A stretch of 64,000 nucleotides of DNA, from the NCBI GenBank assembly GCA_030710605.1, contig CP092863.1, positions 105,572,099 to 105,636,098 on the forward strand. The letters run 5' to 3'. A program made the position numbers and the translations under genes. The notes under the pieces were generated by a model. It was not told the DNA's origin. It searched no databases and was given only the letters and a program-made list of their open reading frames with translations. Position 1 is the first letter of the stretch. The number at the start of each line of letters is the position of its first letter. Below, one piece after another: positions 33,533-44,271 of this stretch. Source of the DNA: Cordylochernes scorpioides. Taxonomy: Eukaryota > Arthropoda > Arachnida > Pseudoscorpiones > Chernetidae.

Positions 33533-33664
33533 TTGTATATAAAAATAGTATATATATCATCAATTTATTATCGTGATACTCCTGTAGAAGGACTGACAAG
33601 TCCGAAAGCTTGATAATAAAAAGTTGAACAAGAAACTTAACCCTGGAAGCTTCATTTACTTTAT
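33533..33664 (+). repeat. PLE end with motif B, right partner
   Basis: CTGTAGA 33592-33598, stem GGACT / AGTCC with loop GACA, GAAAGC 33604-33609. Inverse of 31340-31460; the pair was split by about 2 kb of Helitron-type sequence. Confidence 0.8.
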
Positions 33665-34269
33665 AATATTATAAATCAGGGTAGAATGTTTATTTATAAT
33701 AAGAGATATATATGTGGAGTAACAAAATATCTAAATTAATAGTGAGTTGACTAAATATTTAATAGTATGCTACAATATTTAAATAAATATATTTTAAACA
33801 ACGATGTATCTATTTTAACATTATTACTAAATATCTTTGTTTTTCTTCAATTTTAATAATTAATTTTATAGCGGCCAAACACAAAGGAATTTTTTTTTGC
33901 ATTTAAGTAATTTATTCCTATTACATTTTAGAGTGATTCGAGAAATTAGTTTTAATATTCTATGATAATATTAGGAACGAATCTGACCACAATGCTCAGG
34001 ATCAACTGGTGGTGCCAGCTTGTTACGCCACATCGTAAATCTTATTTTATGACCGCCGAGTTTCGGTGTCTCTGATTGGGAATGTTTTGAAGAATTTATT
34101 TGGCACCTCAGTACTATACTTTTTTATATCAGAGCATTTCCTGCTTATTATTTTGTTTGTTGGCCGAAAGGATGGCAAAAGGCTTCTAACATATCTCTCC
34201 GCATTATTTGAAGTAATAAAACAACGTTATGAAAACGCGATGTACACCTTTATACAAACATAAGAAAGT
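33665..34269. other. AT-rich intergenic
   Basis: No feature recognised. Confidence 0.4.
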
Positions 34270-34525
34270 ATAAAGTCCTCTATATTGCCTGTCGCTGTTT
34301 TTATTTTTAAGGAGACAGAGGGAATTTTGTTTACACTTGGTTATCTCCTGTGTCTTCAATAAAGGTCACTGTAATATCTTTCAACGTTATTGTCTGAATC
34401 CCGATATACATGCTAAAAGGTACAACTTCCTTAAGTTTTGTCCACGATTGTATCTTTCAGAGATATTGTCTCAATCCCGATATACATGCTAAAAGATACA
34501 GCTTCCTTAACATTTGTCCATGAGT
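34270..34525 (-). repeat. 76-bp tandem-repeat element, copy D
   Basis: Minus-strand copy with two units; the outer end with the inverse terminal repeat is degraded. Confidence 0.8.
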
Positions 34526-34533
34526 ATATATTA

Positions 34534-34807
34534 CTAGCCGAATGACCCGGGCAACGCCCGTGTTTTACCCGATTGAATGTTTTGATTCAAATATAAATTG
34601 GCGCCTTAAATAAATGCATATGTTAGTTAATAACTATAGCCTATGTGCTTTATCTGTCTATGTACTGTTGGCTTCCGTAGGCGTCTCTTACTGGGAAAAA
34701 GAAAGAGAGGATTCCATTTAGTTATTAACTAATATATGCATTTATTTAAGGAGCGACCCGCTCCAACACAATAGTTACAAAAACGAAAAAGCGAGTAGGG
34801 GGGGGGT

Positions 34808-34860
<53 letters not shown>

Positions 34861-34975
34861 AAGCTGGTGTGATCGTAGCCAACCAATAGGAGAGCGCCAT
34901 TCCAAAAAAAAAAAGCAAACGGTGACAGAGATGAAAAATTATTAAGAACGCATGACGCTCGTAACTGTATATAGA
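34534..34975 (-). mobile_element. Non-autonomous Helitron with a 51-G run
   Basis: Minus-strand copy of the 17250-17673 element: TC start at 34975, hairpin CGGGCGTTGCCCG and CTAG end at 34537-34534 followed by T. Bases 34808-34858 are 51 uninterrupted Gs. Confidence 0.8.
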
Positions 34976-37190
34976 ATAGTTAGATTAATAAATCCGCAGT
35001 GTGAAATTAATTATTAAAAATAACGCAGAGTTTTTACGTTTATTTTGACGGGAGAATGGAGGTTTATAATTTTCATGATTTTCCTCCTGCAGGCCACACT
35101 TCCATCTATATTTTGGTTATAGAATAGACCTATTCACTTTGTCCGCTGAACATGTCTTTGAGGACAATTCAGAATATTTCGTGAATCCCTTTTGCCTTGA
35201 GCGAAATCAAAGCCTCCCTGGATTAACGAAAGCCATAGTCTGAAACCATGGTCTCCAGGTAGGCTTTCTGAATTTACCAAAGCTGACGTTATGGTTTGGT
35301 CGTCGATCTGAATCTTCTAGATTACTGATGACATCAACAGATAGCTCTTCGTTCTCTGCTTTTATTTTGGAGGGATAGCTGGCTTTGTTTTTATAAGGCG
35401 TGTCATTGTGTGTTTTCAAAATGGTAATTATAAATATTCCTCTCTAAATATCAATCAAGTTTTAGCAAAGAGGTAAAACCGAATAAAGATGTACACAAAT
35501 AGAGTTTTCGTTGTATACTACCATATATATTTTTAATTAATCGATTTTGTAATATACTATGATTGAACACAATAAGATTCTGTTTTTAATAAAATTCGAG
35601 AGATTGTAATAATATATAAAAGAACATTTATATGAAATATCGCTGAAATTGGAATAAAAAAAATATTTTTATATATAAATTTGCATGAATATCTCTAACA
35701 ACATATAGAAATTTTGCTATTTAATAAACTAAATAGGGGTTGTTTCGGTGTTATTTATAATATAAGACCTTTGTTCTATATATAGATTGCAAAAATTACA
35801 AAACACAATTATTATTAGAATTAGCTCCTATACGAACGAGTCTAAAATTTTATAACAAATAATACTTTCTAAAATTCCACACGCTGTTTATAATTTTTAA
35901 AATAACATATTGTCACTGAATAATTATTTTAAATACTCTGTTGTTTATCATCATAAATATTTGCATAGTCATCACCCCTTACCATATGCTTGTATATTAT
36001 TACTTGTAAATAAAATTTTAGAAATAGTTTACATTCTAATCAATAAATTATTTTTACTTAAACTTTTGTTATACTCGTTATCACTACCGTGACAATATAA
36101 TATAGCATGCCACTTTTATTATTATCTTGATATTTAACACAAAACAACGGAATCTTTCCAAAGATTGACCTAAAACACGGGAAAAAAAGAGAGAAAACAG
36201 CGAAGTAAAATTTGACTGAGGAACCGCGAGGTATAGATTGAGCAATTGGATTGTGGAGGGACTTAATCCGATTGTTTGAATTCCAATAAGATGATGATTA
36301 CATATTTTATTCATGACGTCACGTGACACCTCGGTCTCAAATAGACTGCCAAACGATCCTTACTGCCAAATGGAGCAGACGACGCCCATAAAAACCTCTC
36401 CCTCTCTTTCTAAACTCCAATAATTTTATATAGATCTCTTCCCCATTGTTTAGATCTTTATTTGAGTAAAACTTCTTTTGATATAGTCGGAAAGCTTTAT
36501 TTTTAACAAGGATTTTCATTGAGTTTTATTTTTACATTCACAGAGTAAATTTTTATACGAAAAAATATTTTTCTTGGATATTTTTAAATTTGAATATTAT
36601 TTATATAAATAATTAAAATATATCTGTATAAATTATATTTTTTTTTCTAAAATACCACAGAAAGAAAGAATTTCTCTATATATAATAATTCATCCCCCGC
36701 GTGAACCATTCGCTTTATGTGTGAACGCCAAAGATAATAGAATATATTTATAAGAGCATTAAAAAGAATTATAAAAAATAAAAGTATTCAAGAATAAAAC
36801 TATAAAAGATGTTTATAATATAATAAAAACAATATCTATTTACGCTATCAAAATAAAAGGATATTGATTTAAACTTTTAGAAGCTGATGCCATTGGCGGG
36901 CGTTTAGAATGTCATCCTAGTATCATTAATAACAGTTATTAGAGACGCTCTATTAATGTTAACACGCAATCATATGGTAATGTAAAGTTGTCTTTTCTCT
37001 CTATTTTTGTTGTTTCAATTATAGTTCGGCTATCTATCTTTGTAAAGGCAGTAGATCGATGGGTGAAGTGTGTCTTCTTTTATAGGTGGATAGGACACGA
37101 GCAGAATGTTCTTTTACTCTCTCTCTCTCTTATTTCTTATTTATTTTCATATATATTATTTAGATGGCGTCTAGTTTTGACGTCGATTTT
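34976..37190. other. Intergenic, with one unassigned small ORF
   Basis: A 70-aa minus frame (35419-35207, hydrophilic, with SNLEDSDRRPNHNVSFGKF) lies in slightly GC-richer sequence. It has no recognised domain and no evidence of expression. The rest is AT-rich. Confidence 0.3.
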
Positions 37191-37194
37191 GACG

Positions 37195-37945
37195 GGAGAG
37201 GCGTCTCTTTAGATATATATTTATTTTATATTTAGCCTCTTATATAAGCTTATATGAACTATGAACTATAAAGAAGTTTCAATCTCAATCTCTCTCTCTC
37301 TCTCAGTCCATCGGTGGCGGAGTCTTTCCCGCGGTGGGCGCCACCAATGAAGACTGTATATGTTTATATATAAATGTATATTTATCATTTATTTTATCTA
37401 TTTATATCTATTTATTCATATTTTTATCATTATATAATCTTATTTATTCATATTTATATTTATTCTGTATTTAACCTTATATAATCTTATATGGACGTTA
37501 TAATAAAGATGTTTCAATCTCAATCTCTCTCTCCAAGAGAAACAGCCTCTACAGACCACTTTACAACAGGTAGAGGAGTTGTTTGAATGTTTGAATGCCA
37601 ACACCATCCTAGAAACTCTCTATAAAAACTTTTATAAGAAGGAGATAGAAGACGCTGTTGTCTCCTCTTCTAACAGGGGGACGGACGTCCTCGAGTACCT
37701 GTCACCTGAGCAGAGGTCTTCTCTGAAGCTATTCCTCGACATGGCAATAGTCGGGGAGATGTCCAATCTACGCGGAACGCTGTCCAACTTCAGGACGGAA
37801 TGTGACATCATACCAGACGACCCTCAGTGAGATTCGTCTGATGAAAATAATATTTAAGTTTAATTTTTTTTTTTTTAATATATGTTAACCCTATATAATT
37901 TTATATGTACATTGTAATAAATCAGTTTCAATCTCAATCTCTCTA
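37195..37945 (+). repeat. Cluster of three LTR-like tails around a coding-like fragment
   Basis: Tails ending AATAAAG..TTTCAATCTCAATCTCTCT occur at about 37200-37296, 37440-37530 and 37880-37945. Between the first two stands TGGCGGAGTCTTTCCCGCGG, then TGGGCGCCACCA (possible primer-binding region). Spacing suggests a small LTR-type (TRIM-like) element with partial copies, but I cannot fix LTR borders. Confidence 0.45.
37531..37830 (+). CDS. Coding-like fragment of unknown function (about 100 codons open)
   Basis: Open from 37507 to TGA at 37828-37830, with balanced GC and codon use that contrast with the AT-rich flanks. It reads LQQVEELFECLNANT..ETLYKNFYKKEIEDAVV and later YLSPEQRSSLKLFLDMAIVG. 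It is probably helical. No ATG precedes it, so it looks like an exon or the C-terminal end of a larger protein, lying directly against an LTR-like tail on both sides. It may be a gag remnant or a captured host exon. I do not recognise the family. Confidence 0.4.
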   Translation, partial: LQEKQPLQTTLQQVEELFECLNANTILETLYKNFYKKEIEDAVVSSSNRGTDVLEYLSPEQRSSLKLFLDMAIVGEMSNLRGTLSNFRTECDIIPDDPQ

Positions 37946-37949
37946 TCTC

Positions 37950-38560
37950 GGGCTAGAGGTAATAATTTATCTATGTTAAAACTGGATTTCGGGAATATTT
38001 TGTAGATCATCCTACGAATTTTTAAAGTGAGGCATCTACGAATAGAGGAGGTCTTCATTCTCTGAGTTATGTTTCTTCAAAGTATTGATTTAAAAATAAC
38101 CTAGGTTTTGAAATCAAGGAAGAAAAATTGCTTATAATCTATGTGGCGCTAATTATTATAAGATTCATTCATAAGAATCTGCTAAATATCTATCTATCAT
38201 ATAATATATATAATAATTTTCAAAGTTCAATTAGCTATTTAGATTTTGAGCTAATTCGATGTATGATTTTTTTTTAATTCACGTAAATTCCCTTTGTTCC
38301 TGTTGTTGTATTTTGAAAAAGGTTGACGTTCAGCCTACTGAAATATTGGAAAAATAAATTATTTTTTAATCCAATATGTATGTGTCTTTTATATTTCAGT
38401 ATCACTCCTGGTTGATTAATAAATTAATTTAAATTAATTAAATGTCTTTTTAATTAAAATACAAATTTGAATATGAGAGAAGTTACATAACGCATCTTTA
38501 TAGAGTCCTATATTCAAACACATATCTTAATTTAATACAATATAATGCGGCTTGTGATTG
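37950..38560. other. AT-rich intergenic
   Basis: A PLE-tail-like TACTGAAATATTGGA stands near 38337; nothing else. Confidence 0.4.
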
Positions 38561-38892
38561 TAAAACGACATTTGTTTCTTTTCAACGAAAAATCAAAATT
38601 TATTTCAAGGAGAAATAACGATTATTTCTAACCTTATGTATTATATACGAACGGAAAAATATGTCCAGGGTAGCCTAGTGGACATGGCATTTGCCCGGTA
38701 AGCGGAATACTGTGGGTTCGATTCCCATCCCTAGACACTTTTATTTTTAAGTTTATCATTTCTCTTCACAATTCATCTTTTCATACCTCATCCTAAAGGT
38801 TAGAAATAATCGTTATTTCTCCTTAAAATAAATTTTGATTTTTCGTTGAAAATAAACACATGCGGGATATTTTTCAAATGTCGTTTTACATA
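38561..38892. mobile_element. Fold-back element with a tRNA-like unit in its loop
   Basis: Left arm 38563-38640 (GTAAAACGACATTTG..GAAATAACGATTATTTC) is inversely repeated at 38803-38890, with an extra ~15 bases in the right arm. The loop carries SINE1 copy 2. Confidence 0.8.
38663..38738 (+). repeat. tRNA-like unit (SINE1), copy 2
   Basis: A box TAGCCTAGTGG (38671-38681) and perfect B box GGTTCGATTCC (38715-38725); ends GTCCAGG / CCTAGAC. Could still recruit pol III. Confidence 0.75.
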
Positions 38893-39425
38893 TCTTAATA
38901 TTCATCTTTATGATAAAGTTTTAATGTTATCCATAGAACTGGATGTACACATTCGTTGAACGAGCATCCATCCACTATATAAATAAGTAAATGAAGCCAG
39001 AGAGAAAGTGAGATGATAAAAAAAGGGAAAGTCTGGACTTCCAATCAGGCAAAAGGTTGTAAAAAGAGCCGGAAATAAGGTTCTTTTTCCTGGCAGAAGA
39101 CAATTGGAGAAATACAGCACTCCATCTATCGGGAGATTACAACTAACCCTTCCCATAATACAATGCGGCGGGGAAACTGCAGCAAGTTGCTTCTGTTACT
39201 CATTTAAATGTTTGCTTTATTATAAAAAGTATTTTTGCTAAGATATAAAAAAAAAACTGAAGTTTTATGAAAATATCACAGTTTTACTTATTTCTTTACT
39301 CTGAATCATATGATATGCTCACGCAGTTTAGAATATATTTTTAAAATATTATATAAAAATAAAATATATATTTATATATGAAAAAAATAGTACAAATGTA
39401 AAATTGTACTGGGATAAGGTGCATA
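38893..39425. other. AT-rich intergenic
   Basis: A 82-aa minus frame has no motif. Confidence 0.4.
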
Positions 39426-39426
39426 A

Positions 39427-39640
39427 ATTAAGAAAAAGGCATCTCCTTATCGTGCAACTGAAAGTTGCTGATGGCTGGCGCCATCTATCGGAATAAATAT
39501 CAACTATTCTCGTTGATTTTTAATTATTCCAGAATTGGCCAAATACCCATTCTTGATTAATCAAGAAAAGCTAACCACGGACGCGTTTCGGGCTGTTGGC
39601 CCTCATCAGCGTGGTGCAAGCTGTACCTCAACGACCAAAA
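39427..39640 (-). repeat. Hammerhead-family element
   Basis: GGCATCTCC..GCAACTG arm, CGCCATCTATCGG, ATTATTCCAG, TCTTGATTAATCAAGA, then the ribozyme (read on the minus strand). Confidence 0.85.
39575..39614 (-). ncRNA. Hammerhead ribozyme motif HHR-3 (best copy)
   Basis: Minus strand: helix I CCACG (39614-39610) with CGTGG (39579-39575), perfect. Core CTGATGA 39609-39603. Helix II GGGC / GCCC with loop CAACA. GAAA 39589-39586. CGCG 39585-39582. Then TC, giving the canonical GUC cleavage site after 39580. All invariant core bases are present. Helix III is the self-complementary CGCG, so two copies would have to pair. Confidence 0.8.
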
Positions 39641-39721
39641 AATTGGTCATTAAGGCATCCTGAAAAATCATGAAACGGGTAGTTAAGGCCAGAAATCCAT
39701 TTATGATAATTAAAATAAGAA

Positions 39722-39917
39722 CATATTTTGAATCAATAAATTTATTAAAATTCAATATTTCGATGAGGCTGTTCGCCTATCTTATTCTCGAAAAATTTCA
39801 AAAACCTTGTAATGCGGATAATAAACTTACAAGGTTTTTGATTTTTTTCCTAGAAAAAGATAGACGAACAGCCTCGTCGAAATATTGAATTTTAATAAAT
39901 TTATTGATCCAAAATAT
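39722..39917. repeat. Nested fold-back with PLE-tail-like arms
   Basis: Arms TTTATTAAAATTCAATATTT..GAGGCTGTTCG are inverse at 39855-39917; a second inner hairpin (AAAAACCTTGTAA) sits in the loop. Confidence 0.75.
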
Positions 39918-40014
39918 ACCCTATTATAATTATTTATATATATTTTTTTTAAATTTAGTTCTTTGTCAAAAAAAAAAAATCGATGCATTCAAAGACAAAC
40001 AGTATTAACATTTT

Positions 40015-40195
40015 GTATTAGCGCGCCATCTGTTATGAGAAATTTAAACTATTTTTGACGCGTAAGATTCTTTTTGAAATAAAATAATTTTGCACTTAAC
40101 AAAAACCACTAATAAGCCAGGCCCTCCCATTAATTTATCATTGCATTAAGGGCAGTAGAATTTTTTTTTATTTCAAAAATAATCACAAGTCATAT
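40015..40195. mobile_element. Family D fold-back MITE, diverged
   Basis: ATTAGCGCGCCATCTGTTATG start, GACGCGTAAGATTC arm, AAGCCAGGCCCTCC centre. Confidence 0.75.
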
Positions 40196-40706
40196 AAGTT
40201 ATTTCCAAAAAGGTTTAATGTATAAAATATTAGAAAATGCAAAATTTTACCGTAGTAAAAATGTACTTTCATCCTCAAATTTGAATTATCATCCCTCAAG
40301 TTAATACATATTTTGCATCAAATTCGTCTTATAAAAATTATACAATAAAACATTTCTCATGTACACGCCTCTTTAAACGTCCACGCCAGGTCAGCAACCA
40401 CCTCAGAAAAGAGTCCTCACCTTCAAAAAAATCTCCTAAATCCGTTTTAATTTAAATCCGACCAAATTGAACACTAAAATTACATTTTTTCTTATAGTTT
40501 TAAAGAGAACAACATATCTATTATTTTATTTTATTATAAATATAATATTTTGGTTTTATTATTCTCAAACATTATAATATTGTGAATTGTGCTCAGAAAA
40601 TTGCATCATAAATCATTTCCTAATTAAAGACCAGGCCTCATTAAGTACAATAAAGTTTGACATCACAGTAACAGTCATTATTGAGGTATATTATACCATT
40701 TACATA
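40196..40706. other. Intergenic
   Basis: No feature recognised. Confidence 0.4.
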
Positions 40707-40708
40707 TA

Positions 40709-42013
40709 CAGGGTGTACCAGGTAAATTGGGACTAACTTTTGACAGTCCATAAAACAAAAACTACTTGAGATTAAAAACTTGTTTTTTTTTTCATTACGT
40801 AGTCATATTCATGTAAAATGCAACAGTACATGTGTGCTTAGTGTAGTGATGAAGAGTAACCGAGACTTTGAAAATCGAGCTGCCATCATCGTTGCTCTGC
40901 GCGCCGGAAGGAGCCCCAAAGAGATAGTGGAGTTTCTTAAGTTGCCCAAAACCACTATTTATCGTGTCAAGAAGCAGTTTGATGAGGCCGACAGTAACAA
41001 AGAGGGGATAGCTACAAGGAAAAAGCACTCGCGTCGATCGGACAGGGTAAGAGGCGAAGAATTTGTCAAAAATGTCAAAGAGAAGATTGATGGAAACCCT
41101 GGGAAGAGCATGAGGGCCATAGCCAAGGAAATGGACGTTGGCTCTATGACAATTGTCAGAACTATCCATGAGGACCTTGGTCTCAAGTCTTATGCCCTTC
41201 GGAAAGGTCAGTTGCTGACTGAGAATATGAAGAATAACAGAAAAGGAAAGGCTGCTGCCCTCCTCAACAACCTGAAACACGACTCTTTTGGCATGCTAAG
41301 GTTCTTCTCTGACGAAAAGAACTTTGACGTGGACCAAAAGGTAAATCCCAGGAATGATCGCTGGATCTGTAAAGACCCCTCAGAGATACCTGTCGTGATG
41401 CACACGAAATTTCCTGCCTCCGTAATGGTCCTTGGCGTTATCAGCAGTGAAGGTGATGTCATGCCTCCCCATTTCTTTGAGAAGGGCCTTAGGATGAACG
41501 CTGACACCTACATCAATGTTCTGGAGACCGTTGTGAAGCCTTGGATGGACATGGTGGCCGCAGGAAGGAAGTATGTCTTCCAACAGGACTCAGCTCCAGC
41601 CCATAAGGCAAAAAAGACACAATCGTGGCTGACACTTAACGTCCCTAGTCATTGGGGTCCTGATATTTGGCCCCCTAATTCTCCAGATTGCAATCCCCTC
41701 GACTACTATGTATGGGGCGTTGTTGAGAGAGATGTCAACAAAGCTCCTCATACCACCATCCAGTCTGTCAAGAAAGCAGTTCACACGGTGATGACCCAAA
41801 TGGACAAGGTCATCGTCGCCAAGGCCTGTGCTTCATTCCGCACTCGCCTCGAGACTGTTGTAGCTAATAATGGAAACTACATTGAATAAATAAAAACTAT
41901 ATCGTTTTATCTACTACTGTGTCAAATTTCATTCGGATATTTTAATTTTTACTTGCAAAAAATTTCAGTTAAAATACCATTGTTGAAATTCCCAATATAC
42001 CTGGTACACCCTG
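40709..42013 (+). mobile_element. Apparently intact mariner of DD37D (maT) type, 1,305 bp
   Basis: TIRs of about 24 bases (CAGGGTGTACCAGGTA then A/T then ATTGGGA) with one mismatch; TA at 40707-40708 and 42014-42015. It encloses one full-length transposase ORF. Size and layout are those of an autonomous mariner. Confidence 0.9.
40849..41889 (+). CDS. Mariner transposase, DD37D (maT group), 346 aa, intact
   Basis: Binds the element TIRs and carries out cut-and-paste transposition into TA sites. Chosen start MKSNRDFENRAA; an in-frame upstream extension to 40780 would add 23 untypical residues. Residues about 8-50 are the first helix-turn-helix (AIIVALRAGRSPKEIVEFLKL), and about 85-125 the second (SMRAIAKEMDVGSMTIVRTI). 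Catalytic triad: D in FFSDEKNF, D in FQQDSAPAH, D in NSPDCNPLDYYVWG. Exactly 37 residues lie between the second and third, the signature of the maT group. The length matches the family (about 345) and there are no stops or frameshifts. A GC-richer coding bias against AT-rich flanks suggests recent arrival. It could be active. Confidence 0.92.
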   Translation: MKSNRDFENRAAIIVALRAGRSPKEIVEFLKLPKTTIYRVKKQFDEADSNKEGIATRKKHSRRSDRVRGEEFVKNVKEKIDGNPGKSMRAIAKEMDVGSMTIVRTIHEDLGLKSYALRKGQLLTENMKNNRKGKAAALLNNLKHDSFGMLRFFSDEKNFDVDQKVNPRNDRWICKDPSEIPVVMHTKFPASVMVLGVISSEGDVMPPHFFEKGLRMNADTYINVLETVVKPWMDMVAAGRKYVFQQDSAPAHKAKKTQSWLTLNVPSHWGPDIWPPNSPDCNPLDYYVWGVVERDVNKAPHTTIQSVKKAVHTVMTQMDKVIVAKACASFRTRLETVVANNGNYIE

Positions 42014-43955
42014 TAGAATATAGTGAAGTTTGATGTGAATCGACCTTTTGTTAACATTTGTAAATTGAAAAGAAAAAAATCGATAAAATCAGTTATCAAT
42101 ATATACATATGTATAATTAGATAATAAAATGGCATATATTGGCAAAAAAATCTTTTATTCAATCCAATATATGCCTTTTTTATCATCTAAAGCTTTATAT
42201 ATGGATTGCTCTATATTCAGAACTTATGTATAAACCACAATAGAAAGGTTTCGTCATTCTATCAGTATATTATTAAAAGAAAAAAGTTTTCAACGTAAAA
42301 TCGTTCTTACGCAAACTTAACTAACAAAATTTGATAACTATTACTTTGACTATTAATTCTGAAAAGTAAAATTATTTGCAATATATGTAAATAATAAGCA
42401 GAACAGTTTCCGAATCATATACTCTTGTTGAAAGGTTTGTAATACCCGAAAGCTCTTGAGAAGAATATGAAACAAGATAAGAAGCCGATTTGTTTATTAT
42501 TTATATTTGATTATTAATTGCTAAATCGTATTTAGATACATTAAAAAAAGGTTAAAAAAACATTTTTTAAAAATAAAAAACATGTGTTTTTGTAAATCAA
42601 CCTTTGTTTTCAAAACAAATAGCAGATATCTAAATTACTATCAATATAAATTGTTTACACAAACAACTATTTGGACATACAAAAATATTAGATAAATTAG
42701 TTCGAAACATAAATACAATTTATTTTTAATTTTTCCTTCTTGGCAGAAAAAAAAGAAAAAAAGGCTACGCGACATCAATACTTTAATAGAAGAAATTGTA
42801 ACTTTTCTGTGTGTGTGTGGGGGGGGGGGGGAGAAAAAAAAATCTCTTTTTTATATCTCTTCCTATCTTTTTATCACGTATTGGCAAAATGGCCAAATTT
42901 AATGCAATTTTCCTTAGGGCCAGAAATATTTCTGAAATATAACGTAAGTTTCTTTTTTTTCCCGTGTGTGTGCTCTATAAAAAAAAACACAATATATTGG
43001 AACATCTTAGATCGAAATATTGGAGACGAGAGAAAAATACAATTTAATATTCATAAAAGTTACAAAGGATCTTTTTGGGGAATTGATTGAATTGAAATTT
43101 TATTACATTTGCCTTTTAGAACTGCAAACATAACGATATTGAAAAATACATTCCTGATCTTCGAATTGTATTTCCTCGAATGTATATAAGCAAACATTAT
43201 ATAAAAATATTATAAATAACTATAACCCTCTTCTACTTGGAGAAGTTGTACAAGACCAAAGGGTCATAACAGGGACTTTTGTTGTTGTTATTACTGTTAT
43301 TCTTGTATGTACCCTACATTTCTGTGCCTGGAGAATCCGTATAAGACTAAAATGTCTTAATAAAGCTTTTTTGTTGTTATAGATTATTATAAGTAGGATA
43401 TTCAGAGTTAAATGATATTTTTTAGAAATATATTTTGAAGGGCACAAATTCCATCATTGATTAACATAATGTAAATAACAACCTTGCAATTTCTTCTATC
43501 TGCTTATGTTGTTGATTATTTGTTTAATGTATATGTTTATTCAATGCTCTTTTTTCTTAATTGTTTATTTTCTATTTGACAATTCTGTTACCTACTCTAC
43601 TACAATTATTGTAAATAGTTTCACGTGCAATTATCCAGATCGGATACAGTGTGTCTTGTTTGTGTGTAACTGGTAATAAATAAATAAAAGGGCACAAAGT
43701 TTTTTTTTTTTGTTAAAATAACTCTTGTAGTTGATTTTCTTACAAATTTTACTGATCCAAGGCCCAAAAAAGAAGAAAAAAAAAGGTTGAGAAACCATAC
43801 AAGTAGATGGAGATGATTATCTAGCCGTTGGTATGTTTATTCATTGATGAATCGAGTCATCCTACATTTTGTCATTCCAATGATATCACCAGGAACTTTT
43901 TTTTTAAATCAATGGTAAATATTTTCCAAATTTCATGGATATTTGGCTCTAAATA
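42014..43955. other. AT-rich intergenic with a short dispersed repeat
   Basis: 42125-42225 (GGCATATATTGG..CAATCCAATATATGCC..GGATTGCTCTATATT) recurs diverged at 50100-50190 and 57285-57345. A G run (42820-42831) and a LINE-like tail near 43345 are also present. No gene. Confidence 0.45.
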
Positions 43956-43959
43956 CTTT

Positions 43960-44271
43960 AAGAAAAAAGACATTTCCTGATCGTGCAACTGAAAGTTGCT
44001 GATGGCTTGCGCCATCTATCGGAATAAATATCAACTAATCGTTGATTTTTAATTATTCCAGTATTGGTCGTTGAGGTACAGCTTGCACCACGCTGACGAG
44101 GGCCAGCAGCCCGAAACGCGTATGAGGTTAGCTTTTTTTGATTAATCAAGAAACGGTATTTGGCCAATTCTGGAATAATTAAAAATCAACGGTTAGTTGA
44201 TATTTATTCCGATAGATGGTGCAAGCCATCAGCAACTTTCAGTTGCACGATCAGGAAATGCCTTTTTTCTT
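43960..44271 (+). repeat. Hammerhead-family element, full inverted form
   Basis: Two 102-base arms (43960-44061 and 44170-44271) are inverse of each other, each with GCAACTGAAAGTTGCTGATG and ATCTATCGGAATAAATATC-type text. The 108-base centre carries HHR-2 and TTGATTAATCAAGAAA. Confidence 0.85.
44088..44127 (+). ncRNA. Hammerhead ribozyme motif HHR-2
   Basis: CTGACGA 44093-44099, helix II GGGC / GCCC with loop CAGCA, GAAA 44113-44116, CGCG, TA. Helix I is damaged (CCACG against TGAGG), so it is probably inactive. Confidence 0.7.

Noticed and set aside
35207..35419. 70-aa ORF as a secreted peptide precursor
   Set aside because: No signal peptide at the start and no dibasic-flanked amidation pattern; left as unassigned.
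37297..37352. Definite LTR primer-binding site
   Set aside because: Plausible TGG-starting sequences exist on both strands, and LTR borders cannot be set, so only a tentative repeat module was called.
40780..40848. Upstream start for the mariner transposase
   Set aside because: The extra 23 residues are hydrophobic and unlike the family start; length from 40849 fits the usual size.
40795..41280. 161-aa minus-strand ORF opposite the mariner transposase
   Set aside because: Shadow of the real transposase frame.
42740..43090. 116-aa ORF across a G run
   Set aside because: Built from low-complexity sequence; no motif.
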